A stretch of DNA of 64,000 nucleotides from Tyto alba (Eukaryota; Chordata; Aves; Strigiformes; Tytonidae): positions 1,259,046 through 1,323,045 of the forward strand of contig NW_024881300.1 in assembly GCF_018691265.1 (NCBI RefSeq), written 5' to 3'. The notes under the pieces were generated by a model. The model saw only the letters and a program-made list of their open reading frames with translations, was not told the origin of the DNA and ran no database searches. Below are positions 12,401-24,400 of the stretch, one piece after another. The position numbers and the translations under genes were made by a program. Positions within the stretch are counted from its first letter, which is position 1. Every line of letters starts with the position of its first letter.

Positions 12401-15400
12401 GTAAGTATCTACGAAAAGGGGGCTGGGGCTTTGGCCCATTATCTGTCTAGGTTTCCTTATTTTGATGTGTGGGAATACACAAGGTGGGATAGTGGGCTTT
12501 ATCCTGACCCTACAATGTCAGCGCAATCACACTTAGTCAAATTTTATTTATTGCATTTCTTTTACATTTCACATCTATTTTGAGCTTTGTCTGCCTTATC
12601 TATAGGCAGTCAGACTTGTAAAACCCCAGGCTGGCTGTAGACAGTGGTTTGTAGTGGTGGAGACTGATGATGATCCTGTGATTAAATTCTCTGTAAAAGG
12701 AAATATGCTAGCCTTAGTTTGCCATTAATTTAGGCATGGATTTGCTTGGATTGTTCTTGAAGTGGGATGTGATCTAAGCCCTACTCTGTGTTTAGCAGTT
12801 CTTGCAGGTGTTTCTGGAATCTTACTCTGTATTGATCATCAGAACATTAAAGATTTAAATAGATTTAAAATTTTGAATCCAGTTTAAGTATTTAAAATTT
12901 ATTAAATAAATAAAAGTTCAGTTTAAATTTCTCCAAATTATGTTTTATTTTTGCTCCTTATTTGGGTCAAAGTACATTTGGTTTCCAAAATCAAAGACTG
13001 TGACTAACAAACCCAGGGAACATCAGCTTTTAGTTTTGGGGGAAGATTCCCCCAGAGCATGCGAAGCACTCTGCATGTGGAACTGATTACAGGTGGTGAG
13101 GAATGCTGCTGGGTGGTTGAGGCATTTCAGCAAGATACTCGAGTCTTACAAGTCTTATAGGAGCATATCCTGTTTTTCTGACCTCTTTTTTGTCTGCTGG
13201 ATGAGTTTTGTGAAGTTTCACCAAGCTCTTGAGGATTGAGACTACTTCACAAGCACCATTTGACACCCATCCTTATAACTCAGCAGTATCCACCAGCATT
13301 TGTTATTTGTACTTTTGTGTATTTGCTATCTGCTAGTTTGTTGCCGTATTTTGGCCAAGAAACTGTGTACAAAGAGCCTATAAAGCAAGAAAAACAAGTA
13401 GCTGTGTGTTCAATCCACAGCTCAAAATATGAAGGCACTTAGCATCTTCTGTCATGTTACTGCCAAAACACCTTCAACCCTCAGAAGGCTGATAAGTACA
13501 GGACCTTCCACACAATGAACTCCTGGGCTTTTTCTGCCCTTAGGGTCTTTCTGCCTTTCACCATTCAGTGAAGGTACCTATGCAAATGTGGTCAGGAGAG
13601 CTGTTAGGAAGGTCACCAATGTGTATCTGTTTTGAGGAGTTTCTAAACAAAGGAGGATGGGACCCTGTTTTGTGTGGCTAAAATGCACCAAGGTCACAAC
13701 TTGTTTAACTTAGAGGTTCTGCAGAAATGTGCTCTTACTGATGAGCTTTTTGCCTTCAGAGACACTGGGAGCAAACAAATTTTGTAGCATGCAGGAACGC
13801 AGCAGGGGAGCTTTTGGATTTGTTTTGCATTCCTGTATTGCTACTTTCCACCGCAAGGTTCAGTTTTCTCCTTTAGTCGTGTAATCCAAGTCAATTGAGC
13901 TTTTGTCACCTATTCCAGGTAGGGATCTGGGCCAGTCACTTCTGCTATGAATTGCTTGAGTTACCTGAGTTGAAGTACTAAGTTAAAGACTTGTTTTACA
14001 GTTAACCCCCTGCAGTTTTTTTGCAGTAAAATGCTGTAACTACTTCTTCCCTCTGCTTCAGGTGTGTGGCTACTTATGAAATATTTTCTTACTTTGATGT
14101 TGTTTTCTCATTGATAAGGCTTCTGCGATAGAAGGGTTGCTTTTTGTTCTTGAAGCAGTTGCTCCCAGATTGTTGATGCAGCAGGTGGCTATGGGGGTAA
14201 CCTATAGCAGACAGTCAGGTGGACACTAATTGGGTACAATGTGATGTGGTGTGTTTCAGGAAGAGCATATTTCCTCACCAACTTAATCTGTCCACTGCTG
14301 CTCTTTGAAACATCGGGAAGGTCCTGCACCACTGTGTTCACCTGCTCATTGCTGAAGTGGATTCAGTAAGGCAGGTTCTGGGTCCCCTCAGCTTCTGTGA
14401 TTTTCCATATTTGAAGGCTGTAACTTGAATGCTTGAGAGGATAGTCTTATTCCCTGGTACCATCACCTGGCCTCTCAACTTGTTGATGTGAGGGGTTGAT
14501 GTCATGTAAGGTGCAAGTGGTGTCAGCCAGATGACTTGCTGTGTGACTTTAGATTTGTCGTGGTTTCGGCCTGGTTGGCAGCCAACCACAACACAGCAGC
14601 TCTCTCTCCCTTCTCTGGCAATGAGAAGGGACAGAGAGCCAGGTTTGGGGTTCGAGATAGGACTGGGATGGGAAAAATTCCCCTTTATGATCATGAGCAA
14701 AAGGCAGACTCGTTAGGGGAAGAAAAAAAAGAACATACATTTATTACAGATACTGACAACACATAACAGAGTAGGACAGTGAGAAGCATTGCCACATCTT
14801 GAGAACATCCCCCCCACCCCTCCCTTTTTCCCGGGCTCAGCTCGGCTCCCGATATCTCTACCTCCTCCCCCCAGTGACGCAGGGGCAGGGAATGGGGGGT
14901 GCAGTCAGTGCTGCCACTTCCCTTCGGTGGGGGGGAGCTTCCGGGACTTGTTCCCCCTGCTCCATCATGGTCCCCCTCTCACAGGAGACAGTCCTCCACA
15001 AACTTTTTCCAACATGAGTCCCTCCCGTGGGCCGCAGCGTTCCCCACACTGCTCCGTCATGGGTCACTAACTTCCTCCGACTGGATTCCCTCCCACGGCT
15101 GCAGCCCTTCCCGAGCTGCTCCGGCGTGGGATTCCCCCGCATGCTGCAATCCTCCCAGCACTGAATTACAGCAGCGGGGCTGCCTTTTCCCATGAGACCC
15201 CGGCCTTCTTTGGGCACAGCACCTTAATTATGCCAAGCAGAAGCCACAGGCCATAAATCGATGTCTGCTCCACCGTAGATCTTCATGGGTGGCAGGGGGG
15301 GCCGCCCTGCCGTCTCACCACAGGGTACAGGGGGGTCTCTGCTCCGGCACACCTCCCCCCTCTCTTCCTCCGTTCCTCCACTGACCTTGGTGTTCATGCA

Positions 15401-18400
15401 GCTGCAGCAACTCCTCCTCACCAGTCCCACTGCTCGTCACCATGTCCCTTCTTAAATACGTTACCGCAGAGGTGCAGCTGATTGTCTCAATTTCCCAAAC
15501 AGAGGTGGAGCTGACTTGGAGCTGGGGGAGCTTCAAGAAGCTTCTCACAGGGGGCTGCTCCTTTAGCCCCCTCCCCTGCCACCAAAAAAACTCCACCACT
15601 CACTCAACTCAGAACAAGATTACACAATCTAAGTCTGTTTCCTCGTAAGAGGAACACATACAAACTGAAGGGGAGGTTGTATTCAGAGGCTCTTCATACT
15701 GCTTTTGGTTGCATCTGCAACCCTGGAATGCTTTGTGCTGTTGCTCCTGGTTCCCTCCTTTGTTCTTCTGGCTCTTGCTGCACTGTATAGTTCCTTCTGA
15801 CGATACATGGAGGACCAGAAGCTTTTTTAGAGTGGTTATGGCAGTTGTGCAGGTTCAGCACAGCATGCATGGCTGAAAGAAGTGGCTTTTTGATGTGGTG
15901 TGGGTCAAAAACAGGGTTTGGAAAATCTACCAAAGAGCACAGAAATGGAGTTCTTTGGAATCTGCCATTTTCTGTTGAGACATTCAGAGCTTCAGTTAGA
16001 GTTGAAGACTGGATGGGAAAGAGCTGGGAATTGTGTTCCTGTAGATATTTAAATTTAAAAGGGCAGAAGAAATAGCCATCTCTGATAGGGTGCACAAGAA
16101 AGGCTGTTGGGTATTGGGGTGAGGGTGCTGTTTGGGGATGGCAGCAGGTAGACTTTGAGCTCAGTGGAAACCAGTTTAAATGGTCTGTTTGCTAAGGTTT
16201 AAAACTGGATTTGGGAAGGCAGAGCTATGTCAATAGTAGGATATTGTGACTCAGGTTTAAACAGAGTATCCTAAGCTGAAAGAAAGCTTCTTGCCTGTTG
16301 CTGTTGCACTTGTCACAGTATGCTCAGAATACCCTCCCTCATATACTGGAAGAGCTTGTAGACTGAAGCCCCTCAGTACCTTCATGCCGTACAGGGCGGT
16401 CTGTTAAAGACCTTCAGGGGCATATTCTACTTTTCTGGGTGTAAAATATGCAAATTAGTACCTGAGAGTTAAAAAAAAAAAAAAAAAAAAAAAAAAACCA
16501 AGAAAAACGTAGTGGTGCAACTCATCTTGTCAGATGTCTTTATATATTTTTGTCTCTCTGCATGTTTGCCTGTGTGTCCATAGGATTATTTTATGGGATC
16601 CTTTATATTTTCTTCCGAAAGGTAACTTTGATCCAAGGCAGGAACTTTTTTTGCTGGTAGAATCATGATAATGAAATTTAGTCTACCTAATTTATAGTTG
16701 ATTGTTCCAAACTTTTTCAGTTGCTCTTTGTGGTTTCTTTCTATCTCTCTTTGAGGTAGTGTCCAAAGAGCTGGACTCTAAGGATATATGCTGAGTAAAC
16801 AGTCTCTTACCAGGATTGCTTAAGAGTTACCTAAGCAGGTTCATGATTTTTTCTTTTCCCCCCAGATTGATGCGTCATGCCTTACGTGGGAAGGACAGCA
16901 GTTCCAGGGCAAAGCAGCTATTGTTGAAAAACTCTCTGTAAGTCTGTAATCCTTACTGAATGTTTTGGGAAATGGTTCTGGAGACTATAAATTAATTGCT
17001 TCTGAAAATTTGAGTTAGACTTGAAGTTGAAAATTTTTGAATATGAAACTTGTGCTTCCAACTTTTGGTCTTCAAGAAATGTTACTTGTGATTTAATTCT
17101 ATGTAGTTGAATGTTCCATTGGTGGCTCTAATGGTGGAATGTTAATTGACTCCATTACTTTGCAAGGTTATTTTGTGACAGCAATTACATTTGACATTGT
17201 ATTTTTCAAGTAATACAGTTCATGAGCTGACCCTGTGGTGGTCAAAGGTGTGTTTTTGGTGGTGAAAGGTGGGGTTTTGTTCTTTTAAAGCATGCCAAGG
17301 AAGCGGCAGTAGCAAACCTGTTATTTGGATCTGCCTGTGATAGATGCTAAAGGTTTATTTGCAAGAAACAATTTGTTTTCTGATAAATAAATTGCAAATA
17401 AGTTCTATAGTAAAGAACCTGACTTCTTAATGCAGCATTTGTCAGCTGTTCAGCTGTGAGCAGTTACAATTCAGGACTTTGAAACTGGTGTTTCCTCTTC
17501 GTCAAGCGAGAGGAAAGCATTTCTTACTGCATAGGGACTGAAACTCCACATTCATTTAGTTAAACTGGAAGTTTTATCTTTTTAAGTAAACCCATGTTTG
17601 TTATAAAATGGGATGTACTCATAAGCTGTCATGAGACTAGGAAGTTTATTTCTCTTTCAAGATACACAGAGGGCATGCTTTAGGTCCTTAGGCATTCTGC
17701 TAGGAGCATGGTGTATCAGACAGATACACCATTTTTATTACACATCAGGAAGAAAAAAGTCCTTGTAACTTGGATGCTTGTCTTGTTGCACAGCTACTGC
17801 TCCTGTGTTTTGGAATCACTCCTCTCATCCAGGACATCTTTAACTGTGAAGGCGGAGGCTTGCCCTTGGATCTGTGTTTTAGGTGCCTGCATTGCCTTTG
17901 AGAAGGCCAAGCACCTCAGAAATAGCACAGCTTGCAACTGCTTGATTCTAGATGAGGAGATAAGCTCCAGAGTTGCTTGTTTGTGTACTCAGTGTTCTTT
18001 AGACTTCTGGGCTAGCAGCCATTTAGATACCCAACCAGCTAAGCATTTGCTTGGCCACAGTGTCTCAGACCTGCTGCCTTGGATCTGGCCCAGTGCAGAT
18101 CGGCCCTGTTCCCACCGGAGTGTTACTCATCTTTACCTTCCCTGTCTGTGGTGCCAGTTGGACTTTCTGGATTCATGTGCCTGCTGCACAGTCTTGATGA
18201 GTGAAGGCATGCTACTTTGCCTCAGGGAAACTTTCTGACTTGTATCTGTCTGCTTAAAGTAAGGAAGAAAGGCAGTAAAATTATTCCATGCTGTTCCACT
18301 GCCATGGCTTGTTATGGGGCTGTATCAACTTACTGTGACTAATGTCTTTCAGCATACCTCTGTCAGCACTGAGCTACTTGGGCTCTGCTGTTTCAACTTA

Positions 18401-21400
18401 ATGTGCTCACCTACTCTGGGCTTCTGAAGCTTCTTGGTCAGTTGAGCAGATCGCTGAAAGTTTGGCACTGAAATTCTCTTGCATTTCTTTAGTTTTGGGT
18501 TCTTCAGTGCCTGGCTGATTAATCAGTGTAAGCACCAAGAGGTGACCTTTTCTTTTACAGCAAGTTCTCTGCTGGGTAACAGCAATGCTATGGCACCTTG
18601 TTGACATACTCTTGTCAGATGAGGCTAACACAGGAGGGCAAGGTTGTGAAGACATGGCTTTGCCAGCACTGGTGCACCTGTATGTTACAGAGTGGGATTT
18701 GACACTTCTTCCTTCTGTCTTAATTGGTGCTGGACTCGAGAGTTGTTTCAAATAGAGTGCCTGGCCTAATTAGGAGGCAGCTGATTTACATTGAGCATTT
18801 GAGATAATCCTGTTGTTCTACAAACCACCTGGACCAAGGAGGAAGCTGGGACAGGTGGCTTTGTTGCCAGGAGTGAGTTTAAGCTACTTGACTTTATTCT
18901 TGCAGAATTCCTCTTACCTGTCCTCAAGGAGGATTCCACAGTTCTGGTAGTGAAAGCCTAGACAAGTTTTAGTATCAGAGAACACTAAAAAAAGCCTTGG
19001 TTGTTGTATGACTTTTCACTTTAGTCTCTTTTATTGTACTCTTTATATCAAAAAATGCTTCTTTCCAGTACAGGTGGATGTCCATAAGCAACCATCCTTT
19101 TGAGGTAGCTTCTGCCTATCCTAAAAATCAGTGATCTTTCCTATCAGCTGATCTTGCTCTTTCCAGTGGAATTTCCCACACTTCGTTACAGGAGTAGCTC
19201 ACTTGGCTGGCCAACTATTGGAGTCCTTTTCTCTGAAAGGGACAATCGGGTACTCGAAATAGGCACTGTCTTACCCAGCCTTGTCTTTGATTTCTTGTCA
19301 AGGTTTTGCAGAACTTTTGACTCAGAAGCCTTTCCTTTCTGCCTATTTTCTCTCTCCAGTCTCAATTCTCATTGTCATCTTGTGGTGCTGAAAGCTGGAT
19401 TCTGGATACAACCACATTCGTTCCCCTTCATCCCTCAGCCTTTTCAAGAGACTTCTTGCAGGACTTGCTTAACAAGAAGCTGTTGCGTTGCAGTGGGACC
19501 AGGCTTCATAGTATTCTTTTGTTGAAGGAAGAGTGTGCAATGTCTCAGTCTGTGCTTGTGCAGATGCATTGCACATTCGGGTTTGGGATGGTGACACGGG
19601 AAAACACTCTGCTGGTAGTTCAGAAAAGACTGCTCTGGATTTTTTTTGTTGTGTTACTAAATGTCTATTCCATATTACAAACCAGCAGGCTCACTTTGTA
19701 CTTCGTAGTAGGTTGGGATTGTTCTCCTAGCCAAGAGGAAGCACTGCAGGCTCTATTAGAGAGTGTTCTTGAATAGCGTCCCTCCGATTCGAGGGCTGCA
19801 CTGTTGTACACTTCCTTTGCTTCCCCAGGTCGTGGTCCTTCCACAGTTTGTGTTCTCTATTATCTAAGGATTTAGCTTCCTGATATTCTTCCTAGAGCCT
19901 TATTGTAGAGCCAAGACTGTAATTCACATCCTTGACAATAGGACTTAGGTCTCCTGTTCTTGTATCTTGGCCTTCTAGGAAGTCTTCTGGGCTCCTTCCA
20001 CTAGAGTGAAATGCAGAACTTGTCAAAGTGTTTGGGTCTGCCTCAGCCTGTTCAAAAATCAGGGAAATGAAGCAAAGGCATCAAAGTACAACCTGAGGTT
20101 TAAAAAAAAAACACATGTTGCTGTCCTGTGCTGTGCATGGACTCGGTATCAGCCATGTGGTCACTCAGAGCTCCATCTGTGCTGAACTGCCACATCCAGT
20201 GTTATGAAGCATCCAGTGTTAATGCAGCTTTTGATAGAACAGGACCAAAATTGCATTTGTGTGACAGGACTCTCAGATCCCCTCCATATTTGATGTTTAC
20301 CACTTGGAGTCATCCATAGTTGGATTGTGAATATGGTCTGAGTTGAAAGAGAAGAATTATTCCCTCATGTCTGGTGTTTCTCAAGGTGTGTTACTTCTAC
20401 GCTTAACTCCAGGCATACTTGCACCTGCTATATGAGCATGGAATGCTTTTTTCTTTTCACTGTGTGCTTTTGATCTCTACCTCTTCTTCCTTTTCCCCTG
20501 CTCCTGCCCGGTACATGGCAAGGATGGTGTCTGCTGCTGTGTTGGTTCCCCTCAGGTGCAGTTATCAAGGAAGATAAAAAGGGGAAAGGTGGATATATGT
20601 ATTTCAGGTTCTAAACACTGGTTCTTGGTCAACCACCTTTCCTTTGTATTCATAGACACTTGAACACAGAAACAAATTTGGAGTGGTCTGGTAAACAATC
20701 TTTTAACACTGTTCAGAGTACAAAAGCTTTGTGCCTTCATCATATGAACTTTCAGTTTATAGGTGAACTGAAGTGTAATTAGATTAGGAAGAAGTACTGC
20801 TCAACGCATACGGTGACATATTTCATGTCTCGGTGCTTGAAGAACATAGCTGTTATGCTCAACCCAGCATGAGTCGCAGCAACTCTCCGTGCAGTACCAC
20901 CAAAATAGTCTAACACTTCATAATGTTAGATTTGCTCGATCTTTGTTTTGTAAGTTAAATAATGCAATGAATGTACACTGCCTTATTTTACTTTCTTTTC
21001 ATTGTAGAGCCTCCCTTTCCAAAAAATACAACACAGCATCACAGCACAAGACCACCAACCCACACCTGACAGCTGTATACTCAGTATGGTAGTGGGACAG
21101 CTTAAGGTAAACTCACTCTATTACAGATTAACAAATGTTTGTCTTAGATTTTTGCAGGATCGTAAATCATCCAATATCTGAAAAAAATAAAATGCTCTCT
21201 TGGGTGGGGAAGGAACACTGATAAGCTTGCATTGGGATGTCATCCTTCTGCTGTTCAAGACTGTCAAGAAACCACTCATACCTTCAGATAATTAGCAGTA
21301 GGTAAAATACCTGTAATTTGACAGTCATATGTTCCTGCCAAGCAAAGTAACGTGGCTTTTACTGTGCATACAAATATCACATGGGCTTTAGAAGCATTAG

Positions 21401-24400
21401 TACTTCCTTTCCTCAGTTGCACTTAAAAGCATCACTACACCGTTCTTGGGCAAGATAAGCACATCTGCTATTAATGTGCTCTTTGATGTAACATATTAAT
21501 CGAGCTGTGATTTAGCAGACTTTTGTTAGCTGACAACTGTTCAGTAAGACCATATTTTTCTTTGCTGCCACAGGACACAAGAATACAGTCCTGGTGTTAA
21601 TGCAGTCCAGTACCTCAGTAGCCAAAACTGGTTCAGCAATGGGAGTATTGCTTCTGAGCTCAAAAACTGTTGAAACAGCTCCTTCCTATTATTTTTCAGG
21701 CTATAGTGTGATTTAAGTTATACTATTGAACTGTGTAAACTTACTCAGTCTCCTGTTCCTTTGAGGAAATGTTGCATCTAAATATACCGGTGCCACAGAC
21801 TTGTAAATTCATGAAACCACTTATTAATGACAGAATTTGTCCTGGAATCTGCAAAAAAATATCCTGTATGTAAAGTCAGCTGTAGGCAGAACTTGCTCAC
21901 AGTGGGCAGTGTTTATTTAAAAAGTGTGAAATTACATAGCAATAGTTAAAATTATCAGAGTTAATTTTGTCAGGGTTTGGTCGAGCCAGGTCAAGTCATG
22001 ACTCTGAAGCCATCCAGCCTTTAGAGTTACTTGAACCCGGTTTCTTTTGAAATAGCTGTTTAGGTTTGCTTTTCCTGTTAACTCTGGATGGCACCTCTGG
22101 TATCAAAACATTTAAACTTCCACAGACTGTACTGTTAAGGAAGCAAACACAGGACTGAGATTTTGAATCTGCTTGCTTAGCTGCTCCCCTTAATTGTTTC
22201 GGGCTGGGCAGTTAAGAGCCAGTGTATTGCATCCACTTCTAAGCCTAACATAGATAGCTTTGGCTCTCACTAAAGTTGTTCCTGCTTCCTAGCTGTAAGT
22301 TGGATTCCAGCTTTCTTGTTGCTCAATCCCACCTGCACACACTCTGAGGAAAAAGAGCCACACGTGGCCACGGAAAGCACTGAATTGCAGAACAGTTATG
22401 AAGTCAGACATGCTGATCTCATCTGTCTTACTCTTGGGTGTGCTTAAAACCCAATGATGTGACCAAGATCTTTTGACTCAATGTCTTGGACCAGTCACAT
22501 GTACACTTGGTTTTGCACAGTCATGTTTTTAAGGTTATTGCATAATCATTAAGCATATCACAGCTTGTAACAGTGGTTGTGTTAAATCCTGTGGCAAGAT
22601 ACAAAGTTCTTCAAGATTCTGTAAAGCTTTTGGGTTTTCTCATCCTTTGGTATGGTTGTTACAGTTGTAGGTGCAGTCCAGGAGCTTGCCATAAATACCA
22701 TGGCTTGGAATAGTATTTCTTACTGTGCCATTTTTATCCTCTGAATAACTTCATTTTGCTGAAATCACTGAATAATTCAGGGATCACATGAGAGAGCATC
22801 TGGGCACTTGGAAAGAATACATTGGATTAAAGTATGCCTAGTGTCATGATCAAATACAACTTGTTTTTAGTAGGAGGGGGAACATTTTTCCACTCTTCAC
22901 ATGTATGTATCTCCAATCGTAGCTTTAAAAATCACATTTTAATGCCTGGGAATTCTGTTCCTCATTGAAGAAATGTCCAGAAACTCAGCTTAGAATTTGG
23001 CTTCTTGCTTCTGCCCTGCATGATACTTACACAGGTGGACAAGTGAAATAATCAGTAACAGTCTGCAGCATGACACATACAGTAACCATTTCTGCCAGTA
23101 CGTGAACATGGTTGTGACATATGTAGTGAATACTTTTTCTTGTGCTAATACATACGTGCTGACAGCCATTTTAATGTGTCTCAGTGCTGTTCTCGATACA
23201 GTAACTGAGAACAACTGGGTTCAGTTAATGCATTTTAATAAGCGGCGCTTCTATAGCTCCAGTCAAACAGGGCACACTTTAACATGCAAACATGGAGTGA
23301 CATACTTAATTTTATTCAAAAGTTGCTTTCTTAATCGTGTGGCTGTTCTGCACCGCTTTCATCTGTTGGTCTTGAGGAAAACTGTTGAGAAAGGAAGGGC
23401 ACTTTCATGACCACCAGTAGCAGGGTTATAAGGGAAAAGCCATACTTCCTGATTATTATTCAGTTATCCTTTTCGTGGAGCCGAGCACCAAATTCTTCAA
23501 AACCCAGTAAAATTAATGCATATGCTTTTGAGTCTTCTGCAGTTTTTCAAAAATTGCATTTTATGTAATGAAGGAGCATGCATAATGCTTTTAATAGAGT
23601 ATTCCAAGAAAATAATGCTAAAATACCTGTAATGTGCATTTATTAAGAAGCCATCTTGGCATGAACTTGAAGCCTTAGTTGCTTGAATTGCTAGTCCCAA
23701 AAGTTCAGTGGAAACTCATTCCTAAGTGAGCTGGACACATCTTGTATTTCTTCCTTAAACCATTATATTTTGATCTTTTTTTTATTTTAGAGGGAGAAAA
23801 CTCAAACCAAAGCAGAAAAATCTTCTACTCTTTCTGCATATACTGTGGGGTGAACTGCTACCAAATTGTCACAGGGCCTCAGCTCTCTTCTTAACTATAC
23901 AAGAATAGTTCTGAAGAAATAATGGGGCCAAGGACTATCACTGTCAAACTCTGTATTTCCTTCAGCAGAGTATTATGCCTTAAGTGAACCTGCAGATTTG
24001 AGTTGTTTTAAGCCTTTGGCCTCCCCTGCTGGAAGGAGATTTAACTGGGGTCGGTAGAAATCATTACTGACCCGTGACAAGGTCAGGATGTGCATCTGCC
24101 TCTGCTGCTCCAGTCTACAGCCCAGCATGTGAATACCAATATGAACTGTAAAAAAAAAAAAAAAAAGCAACCTCTTTTGCAGCAGAATAATCATCTGCAT
24201 TGAGAGGGGACCAGATCCAACAGCTTCTTGGAGAAGATATTGGAGAATAATAGAGCATCTGAGTAGGGTGAATGTCACTAGCGAGGATCTAACCAGCAGC
24301 AGTACAGTAAACACTTTCACAGAGAAACATATTTACAAGTAAACATATGAAAGATCGTTTTTAATGGATGCTGGGATTTGTAGTTATGGGGTTTTCTATC

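Larger units (their letters stand above)
12401..16865 (+). other. NUTF2: NUTF2 intron 2
   Basis: About 4.5 kb. It holds the 1,061-bp minus-strand LTR at 14556-15616 with a 5-bp target duplication, and a run of 27 A at 16471-16497. The rest is unrecognised AT-rich sequence. A pyrimidine-rich tract ending CCCCCCAG precedes exon 3. Confidence 0.75.

Noticed and set aside
14789..15599. Several 90-120-codon frames within the LTR at 14556-15616
   Set aside because: They lie in LTR regulatory sequence, which does not encode protein; no retroviral motifs.
17708..18238. A 176-codon plus-strand frame in NUTF2 intron 3
   Set aside because: No recognisable domain, no codon-level sign of conservation visible in a single sequence, and no promoter or splice support. 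A frame of this length can occur by chance in AT-moderate DNA.
19154..19776. Overlapping 123- and 134-codon frames in NUTF2 intron 3, considered as a decayed retroelement
   Set aside because: No reverse transcriptase, protease or envelope-like motif recognised; overlapping frames with no clear boundaries or flanking repeats.
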